DNA of 64,000 bases, from the NCBI GenBank assembly GCA_022494885.1, contig JAGVSM010001251.1, positions 124,001-188,000 of the forward strand, written 5' to 3'. This document shows positions 27,301 through 39,405 of this stretch, piece after piece. Each line of letters starts with the position of its first letter. Within the stretch, counting starts at the first letter, position 1. The translations under genes were made by a program, and so were the position numbers. The stretch comes from Micrasema longulum. Taxonomy: Eukaryota > Arthropoda > Insecta > Trichoptera > Brachycentridae. The notes beneath the pieces were generated by a model that was not told where the DNA came from, searched no databases, and was given only the letters and a program-made list of their open reading frames with translations.

Positions 27301-28089
27301 GACTTCTGTACTATCTCTAGTAGGATTTCGTTTTTAAACTGAATAGTAAGTATTATGATAATATTTACGATGGTGAAACTATAGTTTTTTTTTAATTTTT
27401 TCAGATAGATATAATATATTGTATTATAAAATATGTACGAAGTCGAATTTAAGCAGTATTTGATTTGATGTCGGTCGCCAATTAACGTTATATTTGAAGC
27501 ACTAAGTTGGCAGTTATTAGTTAAAAATTAATATTAAAAACGCTTTGTATATTAGGTGATTTGAAACAAGTTGTTTTTATTTTTACAATAAATTTAATGA
27601 TACTTTTACACAGTTGAACGTAGTTATACAGAAAGCAGCCAGCCATAGAAAAATGATTGAAAATTGAATCTACACAACAGTTGGAATGTTTTTGACTTTT
27701 GGCAAATGATCAACAATGAATACACTAGTTTTTTGATGTTACGAACAAGAATCTAATTACATGTTTGACCTGTTTTTATGATTTTCAAAATATCGTAACA
27801 TTATTCTTGTGCTGTGGGTGTTTTCTGCAAATTGAGAAATGCCTTTTTTGTAATCGATACTATTTTGAGTTAGGTGATTATAACAGTTTCTTGTACGAAA
27901 GCGACCTGGCAGTTTTTAGCAGAACATAGAATAGATATTACTGCATCCGATAACACCAAAATCTCAGTTTTTCAAAATTGTGGAAAGGCTTTTTTCTGCA
28001 TAACTATGTTCAGTTTGCCTACCTACTCACGTTTTCGAAAATCTTTAATCTTTTTTTGGTGTGTGTATGAGTTTCCTACACTCATATAT

Positions 28090-28160
28090 ACAAAGAAATT
28101 GTCAATATATCTTGTACATAGAAGCTGTTTGTTTACCCAATAATAGAGAAATAAATAAAA
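28090..28160 (+). repeat. SINE-B-type 3' tail fragment
   Basis: acaaagaaattgtcaatatatcttgtacatagaagctgtttgtttacccaataata resembles the 3' end of the SINE-B copy at 33990-34065. It may come from the partner LINE. Confidence 0.55.
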
Positions 28161-28264
28161 TACTTGATGGAGCAAAAACCTAATAAACGCTTTTCTATCA
28201 TTTACAAATATACTTAGTAGTACCTACTTTTATATATAAGATTTGTTAACTTTAATACGATTTT

Positions 28265-28900
28265 AATATAGGAATATGAATATCGGATCCAGAAAACGCT
28301 TTTGGTGGGTACTATTTACCTTTCGTGCCTTATGAAGAAAGATGGTCTTATGCAAGGCACTTGGAAGAACACAGTTACAGCAATTCGTGACTCCTATTAG
28401 TTGTGCATCCAAATCGAATTTAACTTTCGGTACACTGATTTCGGGGAAGAGCGATTGTATTTTTTACAAAGACCGTCGACATATTCGTACATCTACAAAG
28501 GTCCATCCGAAGCGGGGATCAAGGGTCGTACATTCGTCAATGTCGGATGGATCACAGTCACTAATGCGAGTTTTTTGTTTATCCGGTTACAGTTTTAAAG
28601 GGGACTTTGTGGACAGTGAATATCCACGATGCGACATGTCAATTTCGAGAATCCCTTTTTTGTACAAGGACTTAATGCAAGAATGGATTCCGAAACTAAT
28701 ATTTACTCGGTCGGCCGTTTTTTTGCCGTTACGAACACAATCGCGACAAAATTATTCATAAAAAAAAACTTTAGAAGCAATCGAGCGTGTACTTAAAGAA
28801 AATGATTGCCGTAATTTCGATGTAAGTGATTTTCATAACTCAGCTTTTAATAACGATAAGAGGGAAAATTCTTAGGCACATGACAACTATGTGTTTGATG
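28265..28900 (+). pseudogene. Unrecognised, frameshifted coding-like block
   Basis: Long stop-poor stretches succeed each other in different plus-strand frames. One (28401-28598) includes KGRTFVNVGWITVTNASFLF. Another, near 28640-28780, includes MDSETNIYSVGRFFAVTN. A third, near 28770, includes AIERVLKENDCRNFDVSDF. Composition is less AT-rich than the surroundings. I cannot name the protein. It could be a decayed mobile element, an old viral insertion or chance. No intact gene is present. Confidence 0.35.
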
Positions 28901-29579
28901 ATCACAGTATTTCAAAAATATAGTTCGTCGTAGTTTATACGGCGCTGTTTAAAGCCGGCCTCGTAAATTATACTCTAAGTACTACATTCGCGGGTGTATC
29001 GCTGCATGGTAATAATGCAAACCAGAATATATGGCAGCACTTAGAAAATTAAAAGGATCAGCGAATCCACACAATTTCTATTGTGTTTCTGCTCGTATTA
29101 TAACACTAGTATATCACATCATTCGAGTATTTCAGCAGACACAAATAAACATTTAAAAGAAACATTTTTTGTATTACTCAAACCAACTTTTAAGAGATAT
29201 CGTATAGTTCGAAAACTCACGAATGAGAGTTTATCATAATTCTTCCAAGATCAATGAAATTATATCGATATCATTATTCAGCTTAGCGGTATTAAGGAAA
29301 AACCGAGACATTAAAAGAATTCGAGTGAAAATGTAAACGTATATGAAGGGGAAAAGGCAATAAAGAGAAAAAATGAGGATTACCTTTAGCCATTCAACCC
29401 TTAGTGGATTAGTTGAATCCACTAAGCACTGCCTGTCTTAGAGTGGCCTATTTTTCACGGAAATGGCGTAATATACATTATTTTGTACTCTGCATTACAT
29501 AACAGGTATTGTTCTTATGTATAAGCTTTCCAAAATACAAATTCTTTTCGTGACTCGGTATAATATGAATAAGTATGTA

Positions 29580-30246
29580 CAAACAAAAACAAACGAACAA
29601 ACCATCACGCCGTTTCCCCGTAAGGGTAGGCAGAGAAGATAGAACGCCACAACACTCTATATTTGCATACATATCTCGCGTCTTCTATATTCATACATCT
29701 TCTCATGCACGCGCGCCGATTATTCCGACTTTTGACATGTCCATCTTTAAGTATTTGTTGGATTTGGTCATGCCATGTCTTTCTCGGTCTTCCTCTATTT
29801 CTGCGTCCATCAACATTCGCATTGTAAATATTCTTAGCCGTTCTTCTGTTGTCCATTCGTTCTACATGTCTTAACCAGCGCAGAGCTCCTTTCTTGATTT
29901 CGTCGATAATGCTTGTCTCAGCCTTACATAATGTACGGATCTCAACATTTGTGCATCTATCGTACATAGTTTTACCACACATTAGCCTGAGAGATCGCAT
30001 TTCGACAGCATTCAGCCTACTTTCATCCCTGTTTTTACAAGTCCATACTTCGCTCCCATACATCAGGGACGGGACCAGGACTCCGTTGTGAACCGTTAAT
30101 TTTGCCTCTTGTGACAAAAAATTTATTTGCCAAGGTCAATTTAAGTGCACCGTTCACTCTGTTCCCGGCACTCACCCTCCTTTCAATATCTTTCTCAGTC
30201 ATTCCATCCCTAGTGAACATTGTTCCCAGATACACAAATTCCTCTA
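29580..30246 (-). mobile_element. LINE-B (non-LTR retrotransposon) 3' end, RT C-terminal region
   Basis: The minus strand encodes YLGTMFTRDGMTEKDIERR near 30230, a frameshift, then LVPSLMYGSEVWTC near 30060, LRWLRHVERMDNRRTAKNIY near 29870, NRGRPRKTWHDQIQQILKDG near 29800 and WRSIFSAYPYGETA near 29610. It then runs into a TTTGTTCG-rich tail. This is the conserved C-terminal end of a LINE ORF2 found in many arthropods. It is the best preserved LINE-B copy in the window, 5'-truncated at about 30246 and broken once. It abuts the 10-bp minisatellite. Confidence 0.92.
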
Positions 30247-30257
30247 CTTGTATATAT

Positions 30258-30401
30258 TAACAAACAAAGTAACAAACAAAGTAACAAACAGTAACAAACA
30301 GCAACAAACAGTAACAAACAGTAACAAACAGTAACAAACAGTAACAAACAGTAACAAACAGTAACAAACAGTAACAAACAGTAACAAACAGTATTAACAA
30401 A
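30258..30401 (+). repeat. 10-bp minisatellite (CAGTAACAAA)n
   Basis: About fourteen nearly perfect units of gtaacaaaca are present, with small variants at the left edge (caaagtaac, cagcaac). The array starts within about 12 bp of the truncated 5' end of the LINE-B copy on the minus strand. Confidence 0.95.
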
Positions 30402-31152
30402 GTAATGTATCATATTTTTTTTAAAATTTAAATTTATTGTTTTTTTTCTGATTTATCATACAATACATATAATTATAATACTATAATTTTAAAACGTTCT
30501 TAAATGCACTGTTTGAAACTAATTATTAATGTCGTAATAAAACTTTCTTTTTCACACAATTCTTTTTCTGTTTTTGATGTGTATTATTATTATCTTATCT
30601 CTTTCTGATATTAATTTATCAAATATTTTTGTGTACCGTATATAAGATTATTATCACACATATACTTACTGCTAACTAATTTTTATTATTTGTTTTTAAC
30701 AATAATTTGTTGATACCTTTTTTTTATACTTATAAGAATATGTAAATGTATTTATTTTTTTGTTTGAATTCTTTATAAGGTATTTACAATTTGCTTTTTA
30801 ATTCAATTACTTTTCTTTTATCCATTTGATTTTTTTTTCTTTTTTACTATGTAAAGTTTCACTTTTTATTTTACATGGCAGTATGCTTTTTATTGTTTCT
30901 ACATGTAGACAAAAAAGCGTTGTTTATCTTTTAAATTTTTACTCACTATGTTTGTACTTACCTGTATATTTTTTTGTAAATGCCCCTTGGGCGTATTGTA
31001 AAATTAAATAAAATAAAAATAAAATACAAGTTTCACATGAAAAAATATTATTTCACTTGTTTTTCAAACACATAAGTATTTCCTTTCTTTAAAATATAAA
31101 GTCCTGCTTATATGGCTTTAAACGAAATATTTATAGGGAAATTATAAATATT

Positions 31153-31416
31153 TCCTCATCATCATTCTCTTTTCGCACCTAATGGTTCATAGGGCACTGC
31201 ATTGTACACCAATTGCAGCGTATCTTGATCATATTTTGTTGCATGTACGTGAAATGATCAGTCTTACGCTTCAGGTACCAGTCCAGGGACTATGAAATAT
31301 TCTTATGTGAAAACACCTTTTCAATTAATATTTCATATCAACCATGTCAAGAATCGAACCCGAGACCTCTTGCATGGCAGGCAAACGCACTAACCGTTAC
31401 ACCACGAGGCTGACTA
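31153..31416 (-). mobile_element. SINE-A, tRNA-derived, near full length
   Basis: Read on the minus strand, the head GCCTCGTGGTGTAACGGTTAGTGCG (A box) leads to TTTGCCTGCCATGCAAGAG and GGGTTCGATTC (B box). This resembles tRNA-Gly with a TGCCATG anticodon loop. The body follows with tttcatagtccctggactgg, and the element ends in a GATGATGA-rich 3' end. Confidence 0.85.
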
Positions 31417-32194
31417 CTAAAGATTTACCATATTTAAAAATAAACAAAAGTAAATTTTAAAAACATTTTTACTAAAACAAATAAAAATAATATTCTAGCT
31501 GCTTAAAATTAAACAAAATCATTAATTAAACTTAAAGTTTAGCATGTTAAAAATTCAGTTATTGATTTTTTTGTATTCTTCCACATTCTTTTCATTAAGA
31601 AAATTTTAACCTTTTACACTTAGTTTTCGACTTTGAAAAATATGTTTATTGTAAACTCAAATCCTAATTTAGCAGCTCGGTAGGTAAAATAAGATATTCT
31701 TCAATCAAATGTAAACGGCAAACAATTTTATTACCACTTTGTAGCGTTGTATAAGGAATTGAAATGACAGTATCTACTGATGTGTGGAGCGAAATGCGTA
31801 TTAAGTATGAAAAATGCTAGCGATAAACGGATTATGGAAGAATCATACAATTTATTTTGCTACAGTTGGCTGCAAATGTTTATTTTACTGCAAATGGCGT
31901 AATATCGCTACTCTTTATCAAAGTTCTATATCAGATCTTCCGTTTACATATTCATATAGTTAAACATCGTGTAAATTTATATTTATAACAGCATTTTTGT
32001 TACTTCCAAATTTAAATAATTGTGCGTATTTAAAGTGATTCATAAAAAAAGGTATTTTCATTAAAATGTTTGCAAAGAGACTGATTTGCTTCGAAACCGC
32101 ATTTAAAGTCATTTTCTTATCCGTACCTCGTAGAGCCAAGAGCACTGTATTGGTGTTCTAATGACTAACCTGTCACCATACAATCTTCTAAATC

Positions 32195-32345
32195 AAGATG
32201 ATCAGTCATGCAAAGTCAGAGATCATCAATATATCAGTAAAAGAACACCCTTTTATCAAATATTTTACGTTTATCTTACCGGGAATTGAACCCTGGACCT
32301 CACGAATGGTATGTAAACGCACCGATCGAGTGAACTTATTTTCAC
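32195..32345 (-). mobile_element. SINE-A-like fragment
   Basis: accgggaattgaaccctggacctcacgaatggtatgtaaacgcaccgatcgagtgaac is a complement of a tRNA-like head. Upstream gatgatcagtcatgc resembles the SINE-A body. Confidence 0.55.
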
Positions 32346-32374
32346 TCGACTTCCGTGTTTACGTTTAAATATTT

Positions 32375-32545
32375 GCGTTCTTATGGTTTACTCAAATAAT
32401 TTATTTTGAGGGCCATTTTCAACGAGTTGTAAATAACTCACAATTAGAAAATGGGAATCAAGTTGGGTTAGAGTGGGATTCGAACAACGAACCTTTGATA
32501 CGCGAGTCCGAAACACTGGCCATGGGACCACTACACAATTTAAGT
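32375..32545 (-). mobile_element. SINE-B, tRNA-derived
   Basis: Read on the minus strand, the head GTAGTGGTCCCATGGCCAGTGTTTCGGACTCGCG and TTGTTCGAATCCCACTC (B box) is followed by a body shared with 33838-33985 (ACTTGATTCCCATTTT, GAGTTATTTACAACTCGTTGAAAATGGCC). A different tRNA source from SINE-A is likely. Confidence 0.8.
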
Positions 32546-33428
32546 TTCTTACCTCTCAAATTACAGAGATAGTAATTTAAGAGTTAAGTATAGTCGGAGT
32601 ATACGTTTAAGGCGCAAGGAAGGAATACGGTTTTGTGTTGTGAAGCTGTCCGGTTGAGTTTAAATAAAAATTAGCGCGTTAATACTCACGAATGTATTAT
32701 ATTCTCGGGGATCAAGGCTCGATTTTTTATCGGAACTTAATCAACACAGCTTAACATTACCCATTCTGGTTATAGTGTGACAACTGAACAACACGCGAAA
32801 TGCGAGACTGGCCAAAAGAGGGCGTTGTCAAAATATTATGAAACGAGAGGCATGACAAAGATTTTTTTTCCTTTTCCGCATTTTACAGCTCGTCGGAGAA
32901 CAGGTTCAATATTTTCTCGTACAGTATTTTTTGTAAATTATTGCTGCTTTGTAAACTCAGTAAAAAATTAAGCTCATATACTTAATTTGCCTCGTGAACC
33001 ATTTAATCATAATAACCTTGTATAAAACTGTATTTAATTAATCTTGAATACGGATATTTATCAACGGATCATATCTCAACAGTGGTGTAGCCCAATGTGA
33101 TATGAACACGGAACGTTCTGATCTGGAGTCTGATGTCCAGTCAAAAATAAGATCGTTTTGAGATAAATATACATATTTTTTAATATCTTTTTGTAAAGGG
33201 TTTGTTAAATCAGTTTATTATAGCAATTTTTTTTTAAAGGTGTTTTATATTATTTATTAAACCAAACACATAAATATAACAAAAAAATATTATAATAACA
33301 CAATACAGTTAATTACAATATTTCAACATTTTAAAGATAAAAACATCAATAAAACTTTAAAATTAAGAAAAGCAGTAAATTTAAAAATCTTGTATTTTAA
33401 AAATAAAATTCACATTTTGAACATTTAG

Positions 33429-33668
33429 TTGGTCTCGTGATGTAGTGATCAGCGCGTTTGCCTACCACCCAAGAAGTCTCGGGTTCGATTCCTGACATGC
33501 TTGACACGATATATTTTATTAAATAAGTGTTTTTACACTAGAATATTTCATAGTACCTGGAATGGAACCTGAATCGTAAAACTGATGATCTTTTGAGCGA
33601 TTGATGTACCAATTCAGTGCCCTATACACCATTAGGTGCGGAAAGGGAATAATGATGATTAATGAGTT
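33429..33668 (+). mobile_element. SINE-A, tRNA-derived, near full length
   Basis: The head tctcgtgatgtagtgatcagcgcgtttgcctaccacc and ctcgggttcgattcc are the A and B boxes. The body has tgtttttacactagaatatttcatagtacctgg and cctatacaccattaggtgcggaaaggg, with an AATGATGATTAATGA end. The order is the same as the 31153-31416 copy in the other orientation. Confidence 0.85.
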
Positions 33669-33749
33669 TAATATTCATATTGAATCTGTCATGAAAAAAA
33701 CAAAAAAAAGGTCGGACTTATTATGCGGGTATCGAAACCATGTAAACAT

Positions 33750-33832
33750 GTAGACATATGAAAAACTTCAAAACATTTGTTCGTCCCCAGCTAGAATACT
33801 GTCCTCCTATTTAGTCACCTTACTATAATGTA
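33750..33832 (+). mobile_element. LINE RT scrap
   Basis: The plus strand reads KTFVRPQLEYCPPI-stop-SPYYN, the common LINE motif (Y.T.VRP.LEYCSPVWSPY). Only about 25 codons survive before SINE-B begins. Confidence 0.7.
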
Positions 33833-33837
33833 AGTGT

Positions 33838-34065
33838 CTTGGACTCGCGGATCAAAGGTCCGTGGTTCGAATCCCACTCTACCCTAACTTGATTCCCATT
33901 TTTAATAGTGAGTTGTTTACAACTCGTCGAAAATGGCCCTTAAAATTAAACATTTGGATAAATCATAAAAACGCAAATATTTCTTTAAAAAAAAAATTAC
34001 ACAAAGAAATTGACAATATTAATGCACTTGTACATACTGTTTGTTGACCAAATAAAATAAGTAAG
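33838..34065 (+). mobile_element. SINE-B, tRNA-derived
   Basis: The head tcttggactcgcggatcaaaggtccgtggttcgaatcccactc has a perfect B box. The body is taacttgattcccattt, gtgagttgtttacaactcgtcgaaaatggcccttaaa and ggataaatcataaaaacgcaaatattt. The last 75 bp (acaaagaaattgacaatatt...) also occur at 28090-28160 and look like a borrowed 3' tail. Confidence 0.8.
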
Positions 34066-34091
34066 TAAATTAATGATGTAATAACTTACAT

Positions 34092-34126
34092 TTATGCTGA
34101 TGTCCTAATGGGCATCTTCAGACTGG
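34092..34126 (-). other. CUGAAGA-hairpin motif, degraded
   Basis: The minus strand reads CTGAAGATGCCCATTAGGACATC. CUGAAGA is followed by a small hairpin (UGCCC/GGACA with one mismatch), but the downstream GAAA is lost. It resembles the motif at 62640-62700. Confidence 0.3.
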
Positions 34127-35756
34127 TGAATATTATACAGTGTAAGGATAATTTATATAAAACTAAATATTATCTTAAGTGTAGGTACATTACAAAAAAA
34201 ATATACAATACGCAATATTTCAATGGAACAGAGTGAGACAATTTATTGAAACATGTGTTGGCGGTGTACTTTAAGAGGATATTCTATTATATGAATAATA
34301 TTTATTGTTTTATTACAATGTACAGGGTCCAACTAAGGGGGCTAATAAGGGTGAGTTTTTAAATTCTATCTGCTGATTTATTAAAATTCTATCGCTATTT
34401 TTTTTATTCTATTTATTTCTCAAATTTCCAATCTATCCGACTTTTGACCTTTATGTCCTACAAGTAAAATTTTTATGTTTTTTGCTTTGTCAAAAGTATG
34501 TTTTAATTCATTTTAACTTGATGCATAGTTTGATTTTTTTAATTAATAACTTATATGTAAATATAAGTTATTACATCATTACAATGGAATTCCATCAAGA
34601 ATTGTCAATAATAATTTAAATGAAATAAATTGTAAATAAATAATAAAATTTAAAAAATTATTTATTAATTTTTAATAATTTGAATGCGTTTTATAATTTT
34701 ATTTTCAACTTTTTATGGTTCGTAATATTCAAACGGGTGGAAACTTTGACAACTCCATTTCCGAAGGTTTGATGTGATTATTGAAAAATATTTTTGCTGA
34801 CACCGATGATGGACGATGATGGAGTGAAGTATAATGCACTTTGAAATAAAATTTCCCTAATGAAATATAATGGTGCGGAGTAACACACTCCGGTCCATTA
34901 GCTGCAACCTGAAATACAAACTTTTAGTGCGATTATTCGCATTTCGGTTACTTTCGTGTTAATGGATCCGTGCGTGCAAAAACAAAAATCAAGGCAACGA
35001 AATGTTTAAAGGAGGAGACGAAAAACAATAGTGATATTCTACTTCCACGTGAACTTCATATAATACGGATTACATTTTGACAATATTCGTAATGATTTAA
35101 GTTTTTCCTTCTCGTCTGTCTCACTGTCTAGTGATCAACGCATTTGTAATTCCTTTTAATACCTTGATTTGTAGCAACAAAGAGAAAAAATAAATTGAGA
35201 AGATATTTGTGGAAATTTCAGCATTTACAAGGCGGCATTTTGATCTGTCATTGGCTGGTTTTTTTTACTAACTTTTTTTATTTGTTTTTTTTCCGAACAT
35301 ATATTTACATAGAATTTTAATTACGAAAATACACCATGAAAATACATCTTAAAATTAAGCTATAACATAATTTGGAAAAAATGCACACAAAGACTTCACC
35401 GTCTGAGCGTGGGCCATTCTTTTTTCAATGATTTAAAAGTTTATAGCATATAAATCGTGAGTATACTAGCAAAAAACTTTAACTCTCAAATCCCGGTTTT
35501 GAGAATTCAAGCATTTTAGTTTTGTTCCAATTTTACTCTTTTATATCTTATTTAAATGTAGTAAGATGTTAAGTGCTCATTTAAGGATATGTTTTTAATT
35601 TTTCCGTTTCTTAATTTTGTGTTCAGTAAATATTCAGTTATTTTTTTCTCATTTTTCTCATTTTGTTTTTGCACCACAACAGGCCAAAAGGCCTAATTAC
35701 AGTGGTGAATTACATAACAGAACAACCAGGCTTGAGAAAAATCACATTTTATTTTT

Positions 35757-35830
35757 TGTGTTCTCACCGGGAATCGAACCCGGAACCTTCCGTGCGTGAG
35801 TCAAGCGTCTTGACCACTACACCATTGTTT
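35757..35830 (-). mobile_element. tRNA-derived SINE head
   Basis: On the minus strand, TGGTGTAGTGGTCAAGACGC (A box) and GGTTCCGGGTTCGATTCCCGG (B box) lie at tRNA spacing. The acceptor ends do not pair, so it is a SINE head and not a functional tRNA gene. Confidence 0.65.
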
Positions 35831-36290
35831 AAAGGTTTTAGCTTGCATAAAATACCCGGTATACGACGAAATTTTTTTTTAAACTAGAGATATATAAAAT
35901 TTAATATGACTAAGGGTATTTTGCCAGTTTGTAGAGCGTTAAAAACTTTACAAAACTGCATCATTAAGTCAAATCCGCATATTTACGGTTCAACATTTTT
36001 TGAAACAATTTTGTTTGATAGAACAAAAGACAGGATTTATTGGCAGTATTTCATTATATATATATTTTTTTTTTTAAGAAGGTGTCTATCTATTCCTTCC
36101 ATGCTAATCCGAGACCTCAAACCTACTTTAAACGGTATCAGTGATTTAATGTTTTGTTATTCTTTAGGTAGAAGATTGAAAGATCTTGGACCAACATGTA
36201 AGGAGTGCCTGTGTGCGAACTTAGTTCATTTGTTTATGTAATCTCATTTCCTTACTAAAAATGTGTTACCTCTTTGTTGCAACAAATTAT

Positions 36291-36312
36291 TATTTTTATT
36301 ATTATTATTTAA
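36291..36312 (+). repeat. (TTA)n simple repeat
   Basis: ttattatttttattattattattt is an imperfect trinucleotide run. Confidence 0.8.
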
Positions 36313-36379
36313 TATAATCATACAATGCATATACATTATACTCCCAGGAGTTATTAGAACTCATTCCGGGACTGAGGAA

Positions 36380-36860
36380 AATATAACAATTTTATAAAGT
36401 ACATGATATAAAGAGTTACAAGAGACATCGCATTTCTGGCTAATCTTAAACCAGTTCATACAAATAGAAATTTGAAGATCAACCAGATCAGATTAATTTC
36501 AATAGAGATATGCCAGTTTAAAGTGTAACAATTATACAATTAAAAATATACATCCTAACTACAAACAAACATCTTACCTTAAAAGAAAAATCTAACAATT
36601 ATACAAAAAGTACATCATTTAAAGATCAACCAGAAATGGACCAGTTTAATGTATAACAATTATAACAAAATACATAATATGATAGACTAATAAATTTATA
36701 CTACAATATACAATTATAAAATATACAATATACATCCTAACCAAAAAGTACATAGTATGAAGAACAAACAAGAAAAATACTATTTTATCCTACAAATATG
36801 CAATTATAAAATAAAAAAAACATACATCCTAGCTAAAAAGCATTAAACATCAGATATAGA
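36380..36860 (+). repeat. Degenerate tandem-like AT-rich repeat
   Basis: Variants of acaattataca and aaagtacat...ata recur at about 50-90 bp spacing (for example 36530, 36597, 36655, 36705), with atacatcctaact repeated at 36548, 36728 and 36821. It may be the decayed tail of the LINE at 36965-37185. Confidence 0.5.
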
Positions 36861-36964
36861 GAAACCTTAAATAAAACAAACCATTAAAAAGCAAGCAATC
36901 AAAAAGAAGGAAAACAAACACAATTTCTTATAAATAGAAACAGTAAAACATCAAATTAATATCC

Positions 36965-37185
36965 AGTCAAAAATAACCTTTATATTTGTTTTCTATAAAA
37001 AGGTTTAGGAAGAAATTCTTAAGGGCCACGCTTTGCACTTTACGAATTTTGTTTTCTTTAATTTTACTTGGTAGCTTGTTATAGAGAGTTCGAGAGATAT
37101 TCTCCAAAGACTTTTTTCCAAACTTCGTTGAATTAAATTTCGGTATATGTAGATTTCTTGAGCTACGCGTATTGTGGCTATGTAT
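36965..37185 (-). mobile_element. LINE (Jockey/CR1-like) C-terminal fragment
   Basis: The minus strand encodes NTRSSRNLHIPKFNSTKFGK, then ISRTLYNKLPSKIKENKIRK, then VQSVALKNFFLNLF, with no stop. This is the usual LINE ORF2 C-terminus (..TR....L..P......GK.S....P.LWN.LP..IK...). Confidence 0.82.
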
Positions 37186-37227
37186 TGTGCTATTGTAAAT
37201 TACGCGTATTGTGCTATTGTAAATTAG

Positions 37228-37535
37228 GATATGAATTACTCCCTAGAGAGGAAATCCAGCCAGTCTGCAAGCATTTGGACATACTCAAAACGTTGTTGAA
37301 TTAGCTGCCTAGTTAATGAAGAAGTATAAACATCGGGAAATTGTTTTTAGGCGTGGCCTTGTAGGTGAATTGATTTAGCCGGATGAATCTTACCCATATG
37401 AAAAAGTTTTCAGCTCTTTTACTTCACAAAAGTCGACAAATGGAAGAGTTGAGGAAATGTGGATGTTCAAACGTAAGCAGAATAGTGAATGTTACACAGT
37501 GTGTAAAGTTACATATAATTAAGCCCTGTTATTGC
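37228..37535 (+). repeat. R1 repeat, diverged sense copy
   Basis: It starts at TTACTCCCTAGAGAGGAAATCCAG and runs in order through the GGACATACTCAAAACGTTGTTG terminus-like block, GCCTAGTTAATGAAGAAGTATAAAC, GGCGTGGCC, TTTCAGCTCTTTTACTTCAC, GCAGAATAGTGAATGTTACACAGTGTG and a short AAGCCCTGTTA end. This gives the monomer order. The terminus block is internal here, again consistent with tandem units. Confidence 0.8.
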
Positions 37536-37609
37536 AAAAAAAATCAAAATCACAAAAACGCCGCTCATGTTACGCGCGTGCGTCCCCCATCACTATATTC
37601 AACCGACTG

Positions 37610-37850
37610 AGGACTGAATTTGTTTTAGACAACACTCACCGTAGAACAGCGTCTATGCCTTCCTTGTAACGACTTCGTGCTCTCTCTTGTATAAGGTATC
37701 TGTATAGATGTGTTGCTGAATAAGCGGACATTCAGTCTTCGCGTAACGAGGATAAATATATTTTGTATTAACATTTAGCATAGTTTTAAAAAAAAATCTT
37801 TCAAAATCGGATGTGAAAATGTCCATTTGAAGATTACAAAAAATACGAAT
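37610..37850 (+). repeat. Dispersed repeat R4, copy 1
   Basis: It shares ordered blocks with 48838-49065: cgtagaacagcgtctatgccttccttgt, taacgaggataaatatattttgtattaac, gcatagttt, and cggatgtgaaaatgtccattt with ttacaaaaaatacg. I do not recognise the family. Confidence 0.65.
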
Positions 37851-39331
37851 TCCCATATCAACAAGTGTGATATCACAGCCACACAAAAGTTAATATTAAA
37901 CTCATTATAAAAGTACGGTATTTTTATTAGGACCGTATTTTTTTTTTTTTTTTAAACTGCATTATCGATTGTTATGAATTTTTATTTATTTTACCGTTCG
38001 TCGCTCTCTTAAAAAAAGGATGATCCGCGCATGTTTTTATGTGATGTTTAAGGAATGTAATGAGAAGAGAATATTAAAAATGGATGACAAAGATGATGAA
38101 CATGGCTGAGGGAACGTGAGGAATGGGAATATTTGCACCGGTGAACAATATGCGATAAGCGCACGTATAACGAGTTTTTCTCTTCATTCTTTTACGTGAC
38201 TATGAGTTCACAGAAAAAATGCCAACACCCGTTTTTTCCCCAACCCAGGAAACATCATAGCTTTGCCGATACCTGCCGTCCAAAACAGTGAAATTGATAA
38301 CCGTTGAGCTTTTAAAATTATAAGTGATTATGAATTGAGTATATATAATAAAAGCTCCTGATATTTCAAATTATAATTGTATGACGGCCAATACATTTTA
38401 CTCCTAAAATTTCTTAAATGCAAATATATTTTTAATTATTTGATTTAACATAATCATTCAGGAACAGTAATGATAACTAGGCATGGTTCAATGTATTTAT
38501 TTCAGACAGCAACTTTCGAGTTTGATCTTGTTTCAAACATTTCATGATTTTTTTTCAAAAATTACAAACAGTCATTGGCTTTTACGCTTGTCAATCTACG
38601 CTCTTCTTTGAACCCTAAAAGGTAAATTATTGTACTGATGTAACTCCCTCAAAAAAATTTGTGATTTCATAGACTTAAAATATTGTGTTATTTTCGTTGT
38701 CCTAATAACTGCAATGTTATAATTTTTTTCCTTCGACAACTAACAAACTTTCAAACATCGTAATGTGACATTCCTTACGAAAATGAAAATCCTACAGTAC
38801 AGTTCTAACAAAATGCATCTTCTCGTCTCTCATAATCCTTGTTTCTCGAAATATGTTCGTCTAATAATACTTCCTACGATGTTCTTCCATCCTTACGGCA
38901 AATTTGAAGGGTAAGTGTGGATGCTTCCGGTACGGTCCGCTGAAATAATTCCAACCCATTGTAAGAGGGTGCTTTGATAATTCTGCAGTTGGAGAATATT
39001 CCGCCGTATATTTTGATCCCCTGGACTTTGACAAAGTTGTTCCTCGAAATAAAGTGCGCTCTGCTAACATAAGGATCTGTAACAATAATGCAAAGTTGCA
39101 CTTGTGAATTAACAGAATAAATCATCTGGTTGTACAAGATAAATAAATTAATCAGCTTTTTCGCATTACTTTGAAAAGGTTTCTGTTGAAAGTTGTACAT
39201 GTATTTCTAAATGCAATTTTAAAAACCACCGGGAATAAACCATTTAATTATTTTTAAAAACTCATGAAGAAGTTAGATTATTATACTACTAAGGCAAAAA
39301 AAATCTGATGGAAGATTCATTGACAAGACAG

Positions 39332-39405
39332 CCGCCTTGGCGCAATTAGTAGAACAGTTAATTGGAAAATTGGCGTCACTAGTTCGATTCCCGTCAGTTG
39401 TAAGA
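39332..39405 (+). mobile_element. tRNA-derived SINE head, degraded
   Basis: gccttggcgcaattagtag (A-box-like) and ctagttcgattcccgtcag (B box) lie about 50 nt apart. The cloverleaf does not close. Confidence 0.5.

Noticed and set aside
30258..30401. Could be taken for a CRISPR array because of regular short repeats
   Set aside because: Ten-bp units with no spacers in a eukaryotic intron: a minisatellite.
31355..31416. Possible tRNA-Gly gene on the minus strand
   Set aside because: It is the head of SINE-A. The body continues for about 200 bp and other copies exist.
35757..35830. Possible tRNA gene (good A and B boxes)
   Set aside because: The acceptor stem does not pair and flanking sequence looks like a SINE body.
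35906..36241. 111-codon plus-strand open frame
   Set aside because: No RT or other motif, long hydrophobic low-complexity middle, and neighbouring sequence is repeat-derived. Not supportable as a gene.
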